DNA of 34,071 nucleotides, from the IMG/VR virus record IMGVR_UViG_3300037882_001071, positions 1 to 34,071 of that record; one strand, 5' to 3'. How positions within the stretch are numbered: the stretch's first letter is position 1; every line of letters begins with the position of its first letter. The position numbers and the translations under genes are program-made. The notes beneath the pieces were generated by a model. It was not told the origin of the DNA. It worked only from the letters and a program-made list of their open reading frames with translations, and ran no database searches. This document shows positions 21,338 through 29,841 of the stretch, in pieces. This DNA comes from a virus.

Positions 21338-24196
21338 TTAAGCAGTTACGGTAGAATAACCGTTACCTCTTGCTGAATCCTTAATCATTTTTTCAAGTCT
21401 CTTTACAGTTAGTAGATCGGCAACTGTGCTGATTTCAGGAGCAATCACAAGATCACCGTGAATTACCATTCCACCACCGTTAGCAGCGATATCCTGATAA
21501 GCTCTGGTTTCCTTAGGAGTAAGAACAGCTTCAGGCTTCTTACCTAGGTTGATACCTACACCACCAGGAGTAAGCATTCCTCCGTTATCAAATACCTTTC
21601 CAGGAATTGCACCAGCAAACTTCTTCATACTCTTCTGAACGAACTCACCAAGAATGCCTAGTGCTGGCATACCTTCCCATAGCTTGCTTAGAAGTGGAGT
21701 AAGTTGATCCTTCAGATATCCGAAGATGTCACCGTTACCTCCACCACCAATAAACTTATTACCAACCTGAGGCATATAACCCTGACGCTGGAAACTATCT
21801 ACGCTACGAGCCTGTGAGCCTACTAGAACACCCTTTGAGCCACGAGACTCGAATGCAAGTCCAGCAAGGTTACCTGCTGTGTGACCTACACCAGAACTAG
21901 CTCCTCTTTCTCCAGGGTGAGCATATCCTGCTGTGAATGTTCCCTTACCATTCTTGAAGTAGTTTTGCTGATTGCTTGTGCTGAATACTCTTTGGTGAGG
22001 ATTCTCTCCACGAAGCATGTTGTATACAGCACCTACAAGACCTGAACAGTCATAGCCGCGAGGACCAGATGATGCCCAGATGTAAGGCTTTCCTGCCTGA
22101 GCACGAATCCATTTCTGAGTCTCACCAATTCTCTCGGTAATAGCACCACCATTCTTGAATCCTTGAGTAACGATGCCTTCAGAGACATCTCCACCAGTTC
22201 CGCCAGGCTTCAACGCACCACTACGAGCCATTCTACGAAGAGCGTACATAGCACTCTGACCACCGATAGCTTCAACTTCTCTAGCAGTCCATACATGTTC
22301 ACCGTTAGAAAGGCGAGCATTGATGGAGTCAGATGTTGCAGTACCTTTTCCGAATACAGCACCACCAGTAGCGAATCCTTTGAAGTTATTACCTGAGTCA
22401 TCCTTAGGGGCAGCAGCACTGATAGTACCGATGGTAGGAATCTTCAAGTTAACCCAGTCGAGAGGCTTGTTAAGAGCGTTAATACCTTTGTTGATGAATC
22501 CAATCATTCCATTTAGACCATTACGAGCAGCTTCAGCAGCCTTAGACAGCCCAGTAGAAGCAAGACCTTTAATAGATCCGAAGATGGAAGAGAACTTAGA
22601 CTTCACTTCATCAAGCTTCTTCTTTAATGTATTGACGTATCCAGATACCTTATCAACACCTGACTTGAAGGTTGAAGTTACGTTATTCCACAATCCTGAG
22701 AAGAAACCCTTAACAGAATTCACTTTTTGCATGATTCCATCTCGAATAGATGTCATGAAATCAGTGCTCTTTGTCTTCAAGGTATTCCACAGGTTATTCC
22801 AGGTATTGACGACTGCATTCTTTCCGTCTGTAAAGGCTGTCTTGATGCTTGTCCAGCGATCAGAGAACCATTTACCAACTCCACCGAAGAATGAAACAAC
22901 AGCAGCCCAAGCATCCTTCAAAGCATTAACAAATGGTCCGGTGAAGAAGTTAGCTACCTTACCCCAGGCATCCTTCATAATAAGGAACTGACTAGAAGTA
23001 AATCTAACCAGCCAAGAGAATACGTTAATAGTAGTAACGATAAGACCGAATACAGTCTCAAGACCCTTGACCATGCCTGCTAACGCAGCAGGATCATTAG
23101 CGAAGTCTTTAAACATGTTGCCCAAAGCTGTACCGATTCTTTCAAAACCTTCACCAGTCACCTTCATGAACGGTTGAAGTTTACTAGAAAGAGCTTCAAT
23201 TCCTGGAAGGAATCCTTCAAAGCCTCCCTTAAGTCCATCAGCAATAGGCTTAAGACTCTTGACTACGTTATCGAATACACCCTTAATACGCTTCTCGAAC
23301 TTGAGCAGGTAATCGGTACCCTTCTCGAAACCATCAATCAAAGGCTGCTTGAAAGAAATAGTGGCACGAGAGAATAGGTTATCGGTAACCATCTTCAGAG
23401 TGTCTTCAAGACCCTTCTTCTGACGGTTCAACCTCTCAAGCTCAGACTTGTCATCACCAGTAAGGCTCTTCTTGTTCTTGATCTTATCGATGTTGTTCAG
23501 AACCTTTTCAAGCTTAGCCTTAGCTTCTGCCTCGTCTTCCTTAGAAAGACCAAAGATCTTATTTCTGAAATTGTCAGCAGCTTCCTCTACCTGTGGATCT
23601 CTCAACTGCTTAGTGATAGCGGCAGCGATAAGTCCAGCACCTAGACCAGTAACGATTCCACCACCAAGCACAGCACCAATCAGAGGACCAGCAGTAGCAG
23701 CGGCAGCAAGAATGACAGCAGTCATCTTCAAGCCAGCAGGATTAGCAAGGAAAGAAAGCTTATCTCCGAATCCTGACATGAAAGAAGATCCTGCCTTGAC
23801 TCCATCCTTACCAATCTGAGATAGAGGACTCTTGTCGACATCCAGCTTTACCTTGATGTCGATGTCTTTTGCTGACCCTTCTGTAATAAGCTTATCGATA
23901 CCAGACTTAGCTCCTGTAGTCTTAGCCTGAACAGCTACAGTAACAGGCTTAAAGTTAGTCTGAGAGAGCTGTGTAAGCGACTTACGGAAACTGGTAGTGT
24001 CAGCCTCCACAGCAATTTTCACAGGCTTTATCTTGATTCCTTCAAGCTTCTTCAAGGAATCCTTAAAAGACTTAACGTCAATCTGTACGGGAATCTTAGT
24101 ACGTGTCTTAGCAGCAGCTCTTTCAAGTTCCTTCGGAATACCGGAGGTATCAAGTCGAGCTACAGCGAAGATCTCTGCAATATTACGTTTCGGCAT
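21338..24196 (-). CDS. Tape measure protein with NlpC/P60 peptidase, 952 aa
   Basis: Sets tail length and passes through the cell envelope. GGAGG precedes the ATG. The N-terminal 130 residues hold three similar repeats (KIPVQIDVKSFKDSLKKLEG; IKPVKIAVEADTTSFRKSLT; FKPVTVAVQAKTTGA). Hydrophobic stretches near 155-195 (AVILAAAATAGPLIGAVLGG) and long amphipathic helices follow. Near residues 690-800 is an NlpC/P60 domain: YDCSGLVG with catalytic Cys717 and GHTAGN with His772, expected to cut peptidoglycan peptides during DNA entry. At 952 aa it predicts a tail of roughly 140 nm by the usual 1.5 angstrom per residue. Confidence 0.92.
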   Translation of the reverse strand: MPKRNIAEIFAVARLDTSGIPKELERAAAKTRTKIPVQIDVKSFKDSLKKLEGIKIKPVKIAVEADTTSFRKSLTQLSQTNFKPVTVAVQAKTTGAKSGIDKLITEGSAKDIDIKVKLDVDKSPLSQIGKDGVKAGSSFMSGFGDKLSFLANPAGLKMTAVILAAAATAGPLIGAVLGGGIVTGLGAGLIAAAITKQLRDPQVEEAADNFRNKIFGLSKEDEAEAKAKLEKVLNNIDKIKNKKSLTGDDKSELERLNRQKKGLEDTLKMVTDNLFSRATISFKQPLIDGFEKGTDYLLKFEKRIKGVFDNVVKSLKPIADGLKGGFEGFLPGIEALSSKLQPFMKVTGEGFERIGTALGNMFKDFANDPAALAGMVKGLETVFGLIVTTINVFSWLVRFTSSQFLIMKDAWGKVANFFTGPFVNALKDAWAAVVSFFGGVGKWFSDRWTSIKTAFTDGKNAVVNTWNNLWNTLKTKSTDFMTSIRDGIMQKVNSVKGFFSGLWNNVTSTFKSGVDKVSGYVNTLKKKLDEVKSKFSSIFGSIKGLASTGLSKAAEAARNGLNGMIGFINKGINALNKPLDWVNLKIPTIGTISAAAPKDDSGNNFKGFATGGAVFGKGTATSDSINARLSNGEHVWTAREVEAIGGQSAMYALRRMARSGALKPGGTGGDVSEGIVTQGFKNGGAITERIGETQKWIRAQAGKPYIWASSGPRGYDCSGLVGAVYNMLRGENPHQRVFSTSNQQNYFKNGKGTFTAGYAHPGERGASSGVGHTAGNLAGLAFESRGSKGVLVGSQARSVDSFQRQGYMPQVGNKFIGGGGNGDIFGYLKDQLTPLLSKLWEGMPALGILGEFVQKSMKKFAGAIPGKVFDNGGMLTPGGVGINLGKKPEAVLTPKETRAYQDIAANGGGMVIHGDLVIAPEISTVADLLTVKRLEKMIKDSARGNGYSTVTA

Positions 24197-24218
24197 TGAT
24201 ACCTCCGAGTATCCTCAA

Positions 24219-24464
24219 TTAGTTTCTATTCATAGCTAGAGAGTTAGCAATCTTCCTCTCTAGTTTCTTAGCCTGTCTCATATCCTCTGTCTCAATAATC
24301 GGAGTCATCAGATAATCATCATAAATTTCTAATTGCTTAGCATCTAATCCAGCCGTAGCTAGGCGATAAGCAATGTCCAGAGCAACTCTAGGATTGATCC
24401 AGTTCAACCAATGCTCGTTTACTTGCCTGCTCCCATTACACTGGCACCCTTGATCTCTGCCCAA
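24219..24464 (-). CDS. Tail assembly chaperone, frameshifted part
   Basis: This frame is open far upstream of its first TTG and has no ribosome-binding site, so it is read as the -1 frame extension of the 217-aa chaperone. In siphophages a programmed shift gives a long form (gpG/gpGT-like) that binds the tape measure. Downstream residues include WLNWINPRVALDIAYRLATA and a basic C-terminus. The overlap with the upstream gene is 24419-24464. No canonical X-XXY-YYZ slippery heptamer is visible in the overlap; candidates are CAAGGGT and ATGGGA near the stop. Confidence 0.75.
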   Translation of the reverse strand: MGRDQGCQCNGSRQVNEHWLNWINPRVALDIAYRLATAGLDAKQLEIYDDYLMTPIIETEDMRQAKKLERKIANSLAMNRN

Positions 24465-25072
24465 TCCATCTGACTCAGTTCGGTTACTCGTGTCAGAGGT
24501 GCATCCAGAGGATTGACTGAAGTTTCCTGAACCTCTTCCTCCTGAGAATTCTCCTCGCTGTCCAATTCTGCTAGCTGTGCTGCAAGTGCATCTCTGCGAC
24601 TCTTGCGCTCTGCTGCCTTTTCTAGCTGCTTGCTGTGCTTCATGGACTTGTTTGAAGACTTCTGCTTCGTAGGCTTCCCAGTTGGAGACTGCCCAGCCGT
24701 AGAGGCGGAGTCCTGCTCCAAAGGGCGGTTTGCTCCCTGAACTCCTGAGAACAAGAACTGTAGGATTTCAATGAAGATATCCTGACCAGCCTTGTGATCT
24801 ACAGCCTGCTTATAGAACTTGTTGAAAGAGGTTGGTGTGAGAATGGTCTTGAACACATCATACATAGCAGCCATAGCTTCCCACTCAGAACCCAATTCGC
24901 CTGCCTCCATAAGAGCAGCAAGTTTCATGAAGGGTAGAACAGAGATGTCAGCAGAAAGCTCAATCTCTTCTCCGTAGAAGTCAAATACCTGAATCTCTTC
25001 CTGAACTTTCTCAGCTTCCTTTACAGCAGCACCGAAGCTACCTAAAACTGTTTTCTTGATTTCATTCGACAT
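24419..25072 (-). CDS. Tail assembly chaperone, 217 aa
   Basis: It sits between the major tail protein and the tape measure, the fixed place of the G chaperone. The N-terminal 110 residues are a compact helical domain (VLPFMKLAALMEAGELGSEW, AMAAMYDVFKTILTP); the rest is a charged, disordered tail (KPTKQKSSNKSMKHSKQLEK; EENSQEEEVQETS). It folds and recruits tail subunits onto the tape measure and is not in the virion. It has the -1 partner frame at 24219-24464. Confidence 0.88.
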   Translation of the reverse strand: MSNEIKKTVLGSFGAAVKEAEKVQEEIQVFDFYGEEIELSADISVLPFMKLAALMEAGELGSEWEAMAAMYDVFKTILTPTSFNKFYKQAVDHKAGQDIFIEILQFLFSGVQGANRPLEQDSASTAGQSPTGKPTKQKSSNKSMKHSKQLEKAAERKSRRDALAAQLAELDSEENSQEEEVQETSVNPLDAPLTRVTELSQMDWAEIKGASVMGAGK

Positions 25073-25109
25073 TTTATATCCCTTAATCTTCCTGTCATCG
25101 TTGTTGATG

Positions 25110-25187
25110 ACTCTAGAGTTTTCTGACTAACAACAGTAATCCTTGTACTAGAGTGGAGATGCTGTAGGTAGTGTTACCCTCCACTCT
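25110..25187 (-). repeat. Two inverted repeats around and beside copy 11
   Basis: ACTCTAG (25110-25116) and CTAGAGT (25148-25154) flank repeat copy 11. An adjoining stem pairs AGAGTGGAG (25150-25158) with CTCCACTCT (25179-25187), sharing bases with the first. Leftward of the major tail gene it might act as a terminator or processing stem, but no T-run follows. Confidence 0.7.
25115..25146 (-). repeat. Dispersed 32-bp repeat, copy 11
   Basis: Core on the minus strand with the ACAAGG start variant also seen in copies 2 and 12. Lies between the major tail protein and chaperone genes. Confidence 0.93.
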
Positions 25188-25198
25188 TCAAACGACTA

Positions 25199-25813
25199 TC
25201 AAGGGGTTACGGGATCAACGATCCATTCGCCAGCAGCCCAGTAGTTCCATACGTCTGTTGAAACGCCAGTTGCAGGAACTTCAGCTTCAAAGGTAAGACC
25301 TGCAAGAGAAGCCTTATCGGCACCCTTACGACGAGACTGAGTTACCTCACCAGACTGGAATACCTTGTAGAAAATGTAAAGTTCGTCGTCATCTTCACCT
25401 AGCCATGCAAGCATGTGGCGAACCTCAGCACCTGGCTTAGGAGGAGAGAACTTAGAAACAGTAGTACCGGCAGAACCAGTTACGTTCCATGTTCCACCTG
25501 AAAGAGCAAACTGAATGTTACTCTTGTTAATGCTTGCTAGCGCAACACTAACGGTAGCGGTCATAGCTGTAGTAACGGTGCGGATACGGTAGTAGGACTC
25601 AGCTACCTCAACAGGATCTACATCCTTACCGAAAGTTACTTCAATTCCTTCATCGGTATAACCAGCAAGTTTCCATGCTGCGTCGAAGGACATAGTGAAC
25701 TTACCGGCTGTAGAAGCTACAGTAGGTAGTGCTGTTCCCTGAGGTGCTAGTAGCAGACGACCAGGACCAGTCTTGACCTGATTGCCATCTGCGTAAAAGG
25801 CTGGAAGTGCCAT
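25199..25813 (-). CDS. Major tail protein, 204 aa
   Basis: Forms the tail tube. It has the composition and place expected: beta-rich, about 200 aa, between the tail terminator and the chaperone pair. Features include TAGKFTMSFDAAWKLAGYTD (start of a beta-barrel), many Thr/Val/Ala strands and the end VWNYWAAGEWIVDPVTP. AAGGAG lies 8 nt before the ATG. Likely highly expressed; two stem-loops follow the gene and may stabilise its message. Confidence 0.88.
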   Translation of the reverse strand: MALPAFYADGNQVKTGPGRLLLAPQGTALPTVASTAGKFTMSFDAAWKLAGYTDEGIEVTFGKDVDPVEVAESYYRIRTVTTAMTATVSVALASINKSNIQFALSGGTWNVTGSAGTTVSKFSPPKPGAEVRHMLAWLGEDDDELYIFYKVFQSGEVTQSRRKGADKASLAGLTFEAEVPATGVSTDVWNYWAAGEWIVDPVTP

Positions 25814-25824
25814 ATTAATGCTCC

Positions 25825-26283
25825 TTAATAAATGGTGACCAAGCCTGAGGGCATATAGGTCATACTGATATCTAAACTGAACTTAGCTAGATTCTGGATG
25901 TCGCTAAGCTGCTTGGTTGCTGAACTCAGAAGACTCACATCAGTAAGTCGTACATCAGAGTAACCAGAACCAAAACTCAATGTTCCTCGTGCGAATGCTC
26001 CGTAGCAGAGATACTCAAGGTCTTGAGCGATCTCGTTTACTGCATTCCATGGAGGAAGGGTGTTACTTGTCGCTCCCTTTCCATAAACTGTTAGCTGATA
26101 GATAGGAGTCTTGATTGGTACGTAGGCATCAGCAGGAGAGGAAATAACATCAGCTACGATGTAGAAATTCTTCTTCCAGCCTGTCAATGAGTTAGGCAAG
26201 GAATCAGCAACTTCATATCTGGCAGAATTAGGTAGCCCTGTCAGCCATGCGTTCACTACTTTGTTTGGTGTTGGATAAGCCAT
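25825..26283 (-). CDS. Tail terminator/completion protein, 152 aa
   Basis: Mixed alpha/beta with PTPNKVVNAWLTGLPNSARY at the start and strands such as PIYQLTVYGKGATS. The position just upstream of the major tail protein and after the gp10-like gene is that of the tail terminator (gpU-like), a ring that ends tail polymerisation and joins the head. Its ATG overlaps the upstream stop by 1 nt (TGATG). Confidence 0.75.
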   Translation of the reverse strand: MAYPTPNKVVNAWLTGLPNSARYEVADSLPNSLTGWKKNFYIVADVISSPADAYVPIKTPIYQLTVYGKGATSNTLPPWNAVNEIAQDLEYLCYGAFARGTLSFGSGYSDVRLTDVSLLSSATKQLSDIQNLAKFSLDISMTYMPSGLVTIY

Positions 26284-26603
26284 CAGTGATATTCTCCTCT
26301 CTCTTTGTATGCTGTTTCACGGACAAAAGGCTGAGCTGGAATTCTATAGACAGATCCGTCAGCTCTTTCATGCTCTGTTCCGAATTCTACAAAGGCGGCA
26401 TGGCTTGCAGTCGCTCCGAAATAGATATCTCCGGTATCCTCATCAATCTCAGCGAATGTGGACTGTTGAAGACCTCCGGTATCTACGGGCGCACTGGTGA
26501 AGAGATCGCTGGCTAGATCATCCTTGAGATTAGTGAGCGGAGAAATACACGCTTTGACGTATGTCTTTTCCCATCTGGGCTTCATACGTACACGTCTAGC
26601 CAT
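26283..26603 (-). CDS. HK97 gp10-like head-tail connector, 106 aa
   Basis: Contains SAPVDTGGLQQSTFAEIDED and the family signature HAAFVEFGTEHERA followed by IPAQPFVRETAY, typical of the HK97 gp10 / phage minor capsid family that helps close the neck. Basic N-terminus (MARRVRMKPRWEK). The 125 nt upstream of it (26604-26728) hold only a short open frame without a good start. Confidence 0.85.
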   Translation of the reverse strand: MARRVRMKPRWEKTYVKACISPLTNLKDDLASDLFTSAPVDTGGLQQSTFAEIDEDTGDIYFGATASHAAFVEFGTEHERADGSVYRIPAQPFVRETAYKERGEYH

Positions 26604-26728
26604 GCGATCCTCTCCCTTCCCTGTTCGAGGTTAATCGTCAGACGACTCTTCTTTATCAAGCCACACCATCCCCGGTATGTCTTAAGAAGTTCATCTAATT
26701 GAATTATCGGTATTGCTTACTACCTATC

Positions 26729-27061
26729 CTACTCACTTCGAGACAGGATCAAGGTGATCGGTACGTTAATCAGAGAATTCCTTACTGTTGTAGCGATTCC
26801 GTCAACGTCGTAGTAATAGCCTGTCTGGTCATCAACTAGTCGATCACCCTTCTTGATATTCGTATTACCGTTAACGGTGGCTCGTACACGCCTGACAACT
26901 ACCGTAGATCTTGTCTCAGAATCGATTACTTCAACATCAGTCTCTTCAAGCAATGTAGGGATCTGCAAAGCGATTACTTTACCAGAATTGTCTTCATCGC
27001 CATTAGGCAAGGTAATAATTCCACGTCTCTGAGTCATGGTCGTATTAGGTACGAAGAACAT
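26729..27061 (-). CDS. Head-tail stopper/adaptor, 110 aa
   Basis: A beta-rich small protein (MFFVPNTTMTQRRGIITLPN; VVVRRVRATVNGNTNIKKGD; YYYDVDGIATTVRN) in the position of the head-tail stopper (gp16 of SPP1 or gpFII-like), between the connector and the gp10-like gene. GGGAG lies about 10 nt before the ATG, inside the gap to the upstream gene. Assignment rests mainly on order and size. Confidence 0.7.
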   Translation of the reverse strand: MFFVPNTTMTQRRGIITLPNGDEDNSGKVIALQIPTLLEETDVEVIDSETRSTVVVRRVRATVNGNTNIKKGDRLVDDQTGYYYDVDGIATTVRNSLINVPITLILSRSE

Positions 27062-27067
27062 AAAGCA

Positions 27068-27877
27068 TCAACTCCCTAGAGGCTTCCATGGTGTTGCCCA
27101 TGTAGAGATCTCATCGTTGTATCCTGTGCTGTATCTTCCTCTGTAGCGGTCTACTACAAGGGTCTGATTAGGCTGTAGCCAAGAGATTTTACTCAAGGCA
27201 TCTACAACCCAGCGTGAGCGAATAAGGGCTGTATCATTCAATTCAATCTGAGCATTACCTGCACCAACAGACTTCACATCAGAGACAGCATACGGGGTAA
27301 TCTGCTCAGAAAGCCATGCAGCCAGGTAGCAAATACCATTCCTAATCCACTTCGCATCGGTAGCAGAGATACCTTCCTCATCAATCTCTTCATATGTCCT
27401 ATTCATAGCCTGCTCAAAGATGATCTCTGCTTGCTGAAGAACGGCAGGAGAAACATTCTTACCGGTGATGATCTTCACATCATCGAAGGTAGCGAACTCA
27501 GGAACATAAACAATGTCGGTAGAATCTTGTATGTAATCAGAATCCACATAAATACTGTAGCTTCCGAACTTAGGGAAACTTTCCTTAATACCTACACCAA
27601 CATAATTGACTACAAGAATAGCCTCGTACTCACCAGCAGCAATGTCTGTATCAGCAATCTCAACAGTAACAATTCCCTGCTCAAGGTCTGTCAGTTCAGC
27701 ATTAACGGAATAGCTCAAGAACTGTGCACTCTTCGGACGCATCTGAAATACAACTGTCTGAACAGCAGCAGGATCGTTGTCAGTAAGGTCCACAGGATTA
27801 CCGTCAACGTCTTTCATTTGTAGAATCAAAGCAGGTGCAGTATCACCCTGTTTGATGATGTAATCATAATTAATCAT
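27068..27877 (-). CDS. Head-tail connector with an N-terminal BppU-like domain, 269 aa
   Basis: Residues about 5-112 are a beta-sandwich of the BppU_N type: IIKQGDTAPALILQMKDVDG, PVDLTD, GIVTVEIADTDIAAGEYEAI and ESFPKFGSYSIYVDSD. Residues 125-195 are helical (FATFDDVKIITGKNVSPAVL; AKWIRNGICYLAAWLSEQ) as in the gp15/gp6 head-tail connector, and the C-terminus is aromatic. The connector role fits its place directly after the capsid gene; the extra domain is unusual there and may be exposed on the neck. GAGGTCAC ribosome-binding site. Confidence 0.75.
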   Translation of the reverse strand: MINYDYIIKQGDTAPALILQMKDVDGNPVDLTDNDPAAVQTVVFQMRPKSAQFLSYSVNAELTDLEQGIVTVEIADTDIAAGEYEAILVVNYVGVGIKESFPKFGSYSIYVDSDYIQDSTDIVYVPEFATFDDVKIITGKNVSPAVLQQAEIIFEQAMNRTYEEIDEEGISATDAKWIRNGICYLAAWLSEQITPYAVSDVKSVGAGNAQIELNDTALIRSRWVVDALSKISWLQPNQTLVVDRYRGRYSTGYNDEISTWATPWKPLGS

Positions 27878-27903
27878 GTGACCTCACCTTTCAATAGAGA
27901 CAG

Positions 27904-27956
27904 AAAAAGAGGGCAGTGCGTGGGAGACCTCCCATTTGGGGACACGCACGCCCTCT
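27904..27956 (-). terminator. Strong terminator after the capsid gene
   Basis: Read leftward, AGAGGGC pairs with GCCCTCT and CACGCA with TGCGTG, with an inner GGGAG/CTCCC stem, then five T. It should limit readthrough from the abundant capsid message. Confidence 0.9.
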
Positions 27957-27974
27957 TAATTCTATGTGTTTAGA

Positions 27975-28931
27975 TTAGCTTGAAGAACGCTCGATAACAG
28001 CCCAAGAAGCTACGTCACCAACAGCGAATCCACGACGTGAACGGAACATAAGCTCAGTTACATCCTTGCCTGGGATTCTTTCTGACTTCTGCTCAGGACC
28101 GGAACGGGCACCTAGGATAAGGGTGTCACGGTTACCTACGAATAGAAGAGCGTTACCAGCAGCACCAGCAGCACCACCTGCACCAGCAGGAGTATCAGAA
28201 GCAGCAGCAGTAGTCATAGCACCATAAGTGAAGATTACTGGGATACCTTCGATAGTAGGAACTCCGGTACGAGTAACGGTGTAAGGAAGGTTACCTGAAA
28301 GAGAAGTCTCAGCAGGTGCATAACGGTTGCCGTTACCATCTAGAAGTCCACGGATGGAACCCTTAAATGATGGGTGAGCAATGATGATTGCACGAGACTC
28401 ATCGAAGTTGGTAGAACCTTCAGCACGACCAATAACATCTAGGATGTCAGCGATAGTTAGAGCACCAGCAGTAGATACTCGGTTAGATGCTGAGTTGTAC
28501 TGAGAGATTTCACGGTAAAGTGAGGTGAATGGAGCTACGTTGGAATCTGGTCCAACCTTAGCTACAGTTACACCTAGAGCTGCGTTGTCAAGCTTTACAG
28601 CGTGCTTAGAAGCCCAAGCAACACCAAGATCGTTAACAACAGTAGCCGCAGAAACGGCATCAGCAAGGTCTTCATCGGTTAGCGGGAATGCCTGACCGAA
28701 CTTAGCAGCCTCAAGCAATACGCTTGTACCACCAGTGGTGTTCTCAGGGTAGAACTCACCCTTTGCGATTACGGAGTCAGAAGCTGCTGGCAGCCTGTTA
28801 ACTCGCTTTGTGTCGCTTCCCATGTTGACCCTACGAGCAACGAATTCTACAGCAGAACGCTGAGCAAGGGCTACAACTGGGTTAGACTCAACTTCGAGGT
28901 TAATGTAACCATCGATATCTTTGTAAGCCAT
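27975..28931 (-). CDS. Major capsid protein (HK97 fold), 318 aa
   Basis: The start at MAYKDIDGYINLEV (28929-28931) has GGAGG about 8 nt upstream; a longer frame lacks it. HK97-type features: an N-arm helix, the E-loop region (AKGEFYPENTTGGTSVLLEA), the spine helix (LTDEDLADAVSAATVVNDLG), and the P and A domains (SRAIIIAHPSFKGSIRGLLD; NALLFVGNRDTLILGAR). An Ala/Gly-rich insertion (TPAGAGGAAGAAGN) sits before the last strands. The gene lies after a scaffold and is bracketed by two hairpins. Confidence 0.92.
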   Translation of the reverse strand: MAYKDIDGYINLEVESNPVVALAQRSAVEFVARRVNMGSDTKRVNRLPAASDSVIAKGEFYPENTTGGTSVLLEAAKFGQAFPLTDEDLADAVSAATVVNDLGVAWASKHAVKLDNAALGVTVAKVGPDSNVAPFTSLYREISQYNSASNRVSTAGALTIADILDVIGRAEGSTNFDESRAIIIAHPSFKGSIRGLLDGNGNRYAPAETSLSGNLPYTVTRTGVPTIEGIPVIFTYGAMTTAAASDTPAGAGGAAGAAGNALLFVGNRDTLILGARSGPEQKSERIPGKDVTELMFRSRRGFAVGDVASWAVIERSSS

Positions 28932-28962
28932 TTGAAATACCTCCATAGTAAATTATCTGAAA

Positions 28963-29017
28963 AATAGAAATAGCCGTGAAGCATAGAATGATTGAACATC
29001 CTGCCATCACGGCTATT
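28963..29017 (-). terminator. Stem-loop upstream of the capsid gene
   Basis: Read leftward, AATAGCCGTGA and TCACGGCTATT form an 11-bp stem with a 27-nt loop, followed by TTTCTATTTTT. It is terminator-like and sits between scaffold and capsid, which may set the ratio of the two. Confidence 0.7.
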
Positions 29018-29147
29018 CCGTGGATTTCCCGTCACGGTACTTTCCCAGAATGAGAGGCTTAATGTTGCCCCTTGGCGTCACGCCTTTTGTTGTCTCCAAT
29101 TACCTTATCGGTAGTAATCAAGACTCATCTGACTATCGTTACTACTG
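29018..29147 (-). ncRNA. Structured intergenic region between scaffold and capsid
   Basis: Read leftward it holds several local stems: GTAGTAA/TTACTAC, the small GGCG-TGA-CGCC hairpin, GGGGC/GCCTC and CCGTG/CACGG, then the terminator-like stem. No frame in it is a convincing gene. It may be a regulatory RNA or a structured leader of the capsid message; the RNA type is not recognised. Confidence 0.45.
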
Positions 29148-29771
29148 TCAGCGCTTTCCTTTAATCAAGTCTGCAACGATAAGATCGGTAGAACTCTTCT
29201 CACGCTTAGGCGGATTCTTTCTACCGCTATCAGCAGAGCCAGGACGAACCTTAACAACTACTTCCTCATCATCCTCAGCAGGCTTGAAGAATTGAGGGAA
29301 GTCCTCAACCATATCTTCAATCTGATCTTCCAGGTCATCCAGATCAGTAAGGTCCATACTCTTCAGTAGTCGACCCATCTGCTTCTCAGTTCCGGAGAAA
29401 CCAGCCTTGCTGATTGCCTTCTCAACCTTAGTCTTTACAGCTTCAGCCTTGTAGGTGGAAAGCTCAGAGAGAGCATCCTCATACTGCTTCTTAATGCTGT
29501 TCAGTTCATCTGAGTTAGCTGGATCTGCATTCTCAGCAGGCTTACCAACCTTCTTAGAGGTTTCTCTGTGAGCCTTTCTCTCAGCACGTAGAGCATTCTT
29601 GAGGCGAGTAACAGCCTCCTCAGGTGTCTCTACGGTGTCTTCTTGCTCATCTGAGTCATCCTCTGGCTCATCGATATCTTCACCTGAGCCGCCTGCACCG
29701 TTGTAGAGGGTTACTCCTAAGAGATCTGTATAACTCTCTTCGGTATCGAATTCATTAGTACGAATAAACAC
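29148..29771 (-). CDS. Scaffolding protein, 207 aa (GTG start)
   Basis: Lies between portal and capsid, the usual scaffold place. Composition fits: an acidic disordered N-terminus (SGEDIDEPEDDSDEQEDTVE), a long charged coiled coil (VTRLKNALRAERKAHRETSK), a second helical part and a basic C-terminus (SGRKNPPKREKSS) that would contact the capsid. The start is GTG at 29769-29771 with AAGGAG 8 nt upstream. It is expected to guide procapsid assembly and then leave. No protease domain is visible. Confidence 0.87.
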   Translation of the reverse strand: MFIRTNEFDTEESYTDLLGVTLYNGAGGSGEDIDEPEDDSDEQEDTVETPEEAVTRLKNALRAERKAHRETSKKVGKPAENADPANSDELNSIKKQYEDALSELSTYKAEAVKTKVEKAISKAGFSGTEKQMGRLLKSMDLTDLDDLEDQIEDMVEDFPQFFKPAEDDEEVVVKVRPGSADSGRKNPPKREKSSTDLIVADLIKGKR

Positions 29772-29841
29772 TGCTAGTCTCCTTTAGCATTGTCGGTTTA
29801 TGTTCTTACACCTGTAGTATCGGTACTACTAGTACTAAGCC

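Noticed and set aside
22320-22991. 223-aa rightward frame inside the tape measure
   Set aside because: It is antisense to an unambiguous tape measure gene and lacks any recognisable domain or start signal.
26604-26728. Short leftward frame in the gap before the gp10-like gene
   Set aside because: About 40 codons are open but there is no ATG/GTG with a ribosome-binding site; left unannotated.
29018-29147. Group I intron remnant
   Set aside because: Several stems are present, but I could not find the conserved core segments, and no interrupted gene flanks it.
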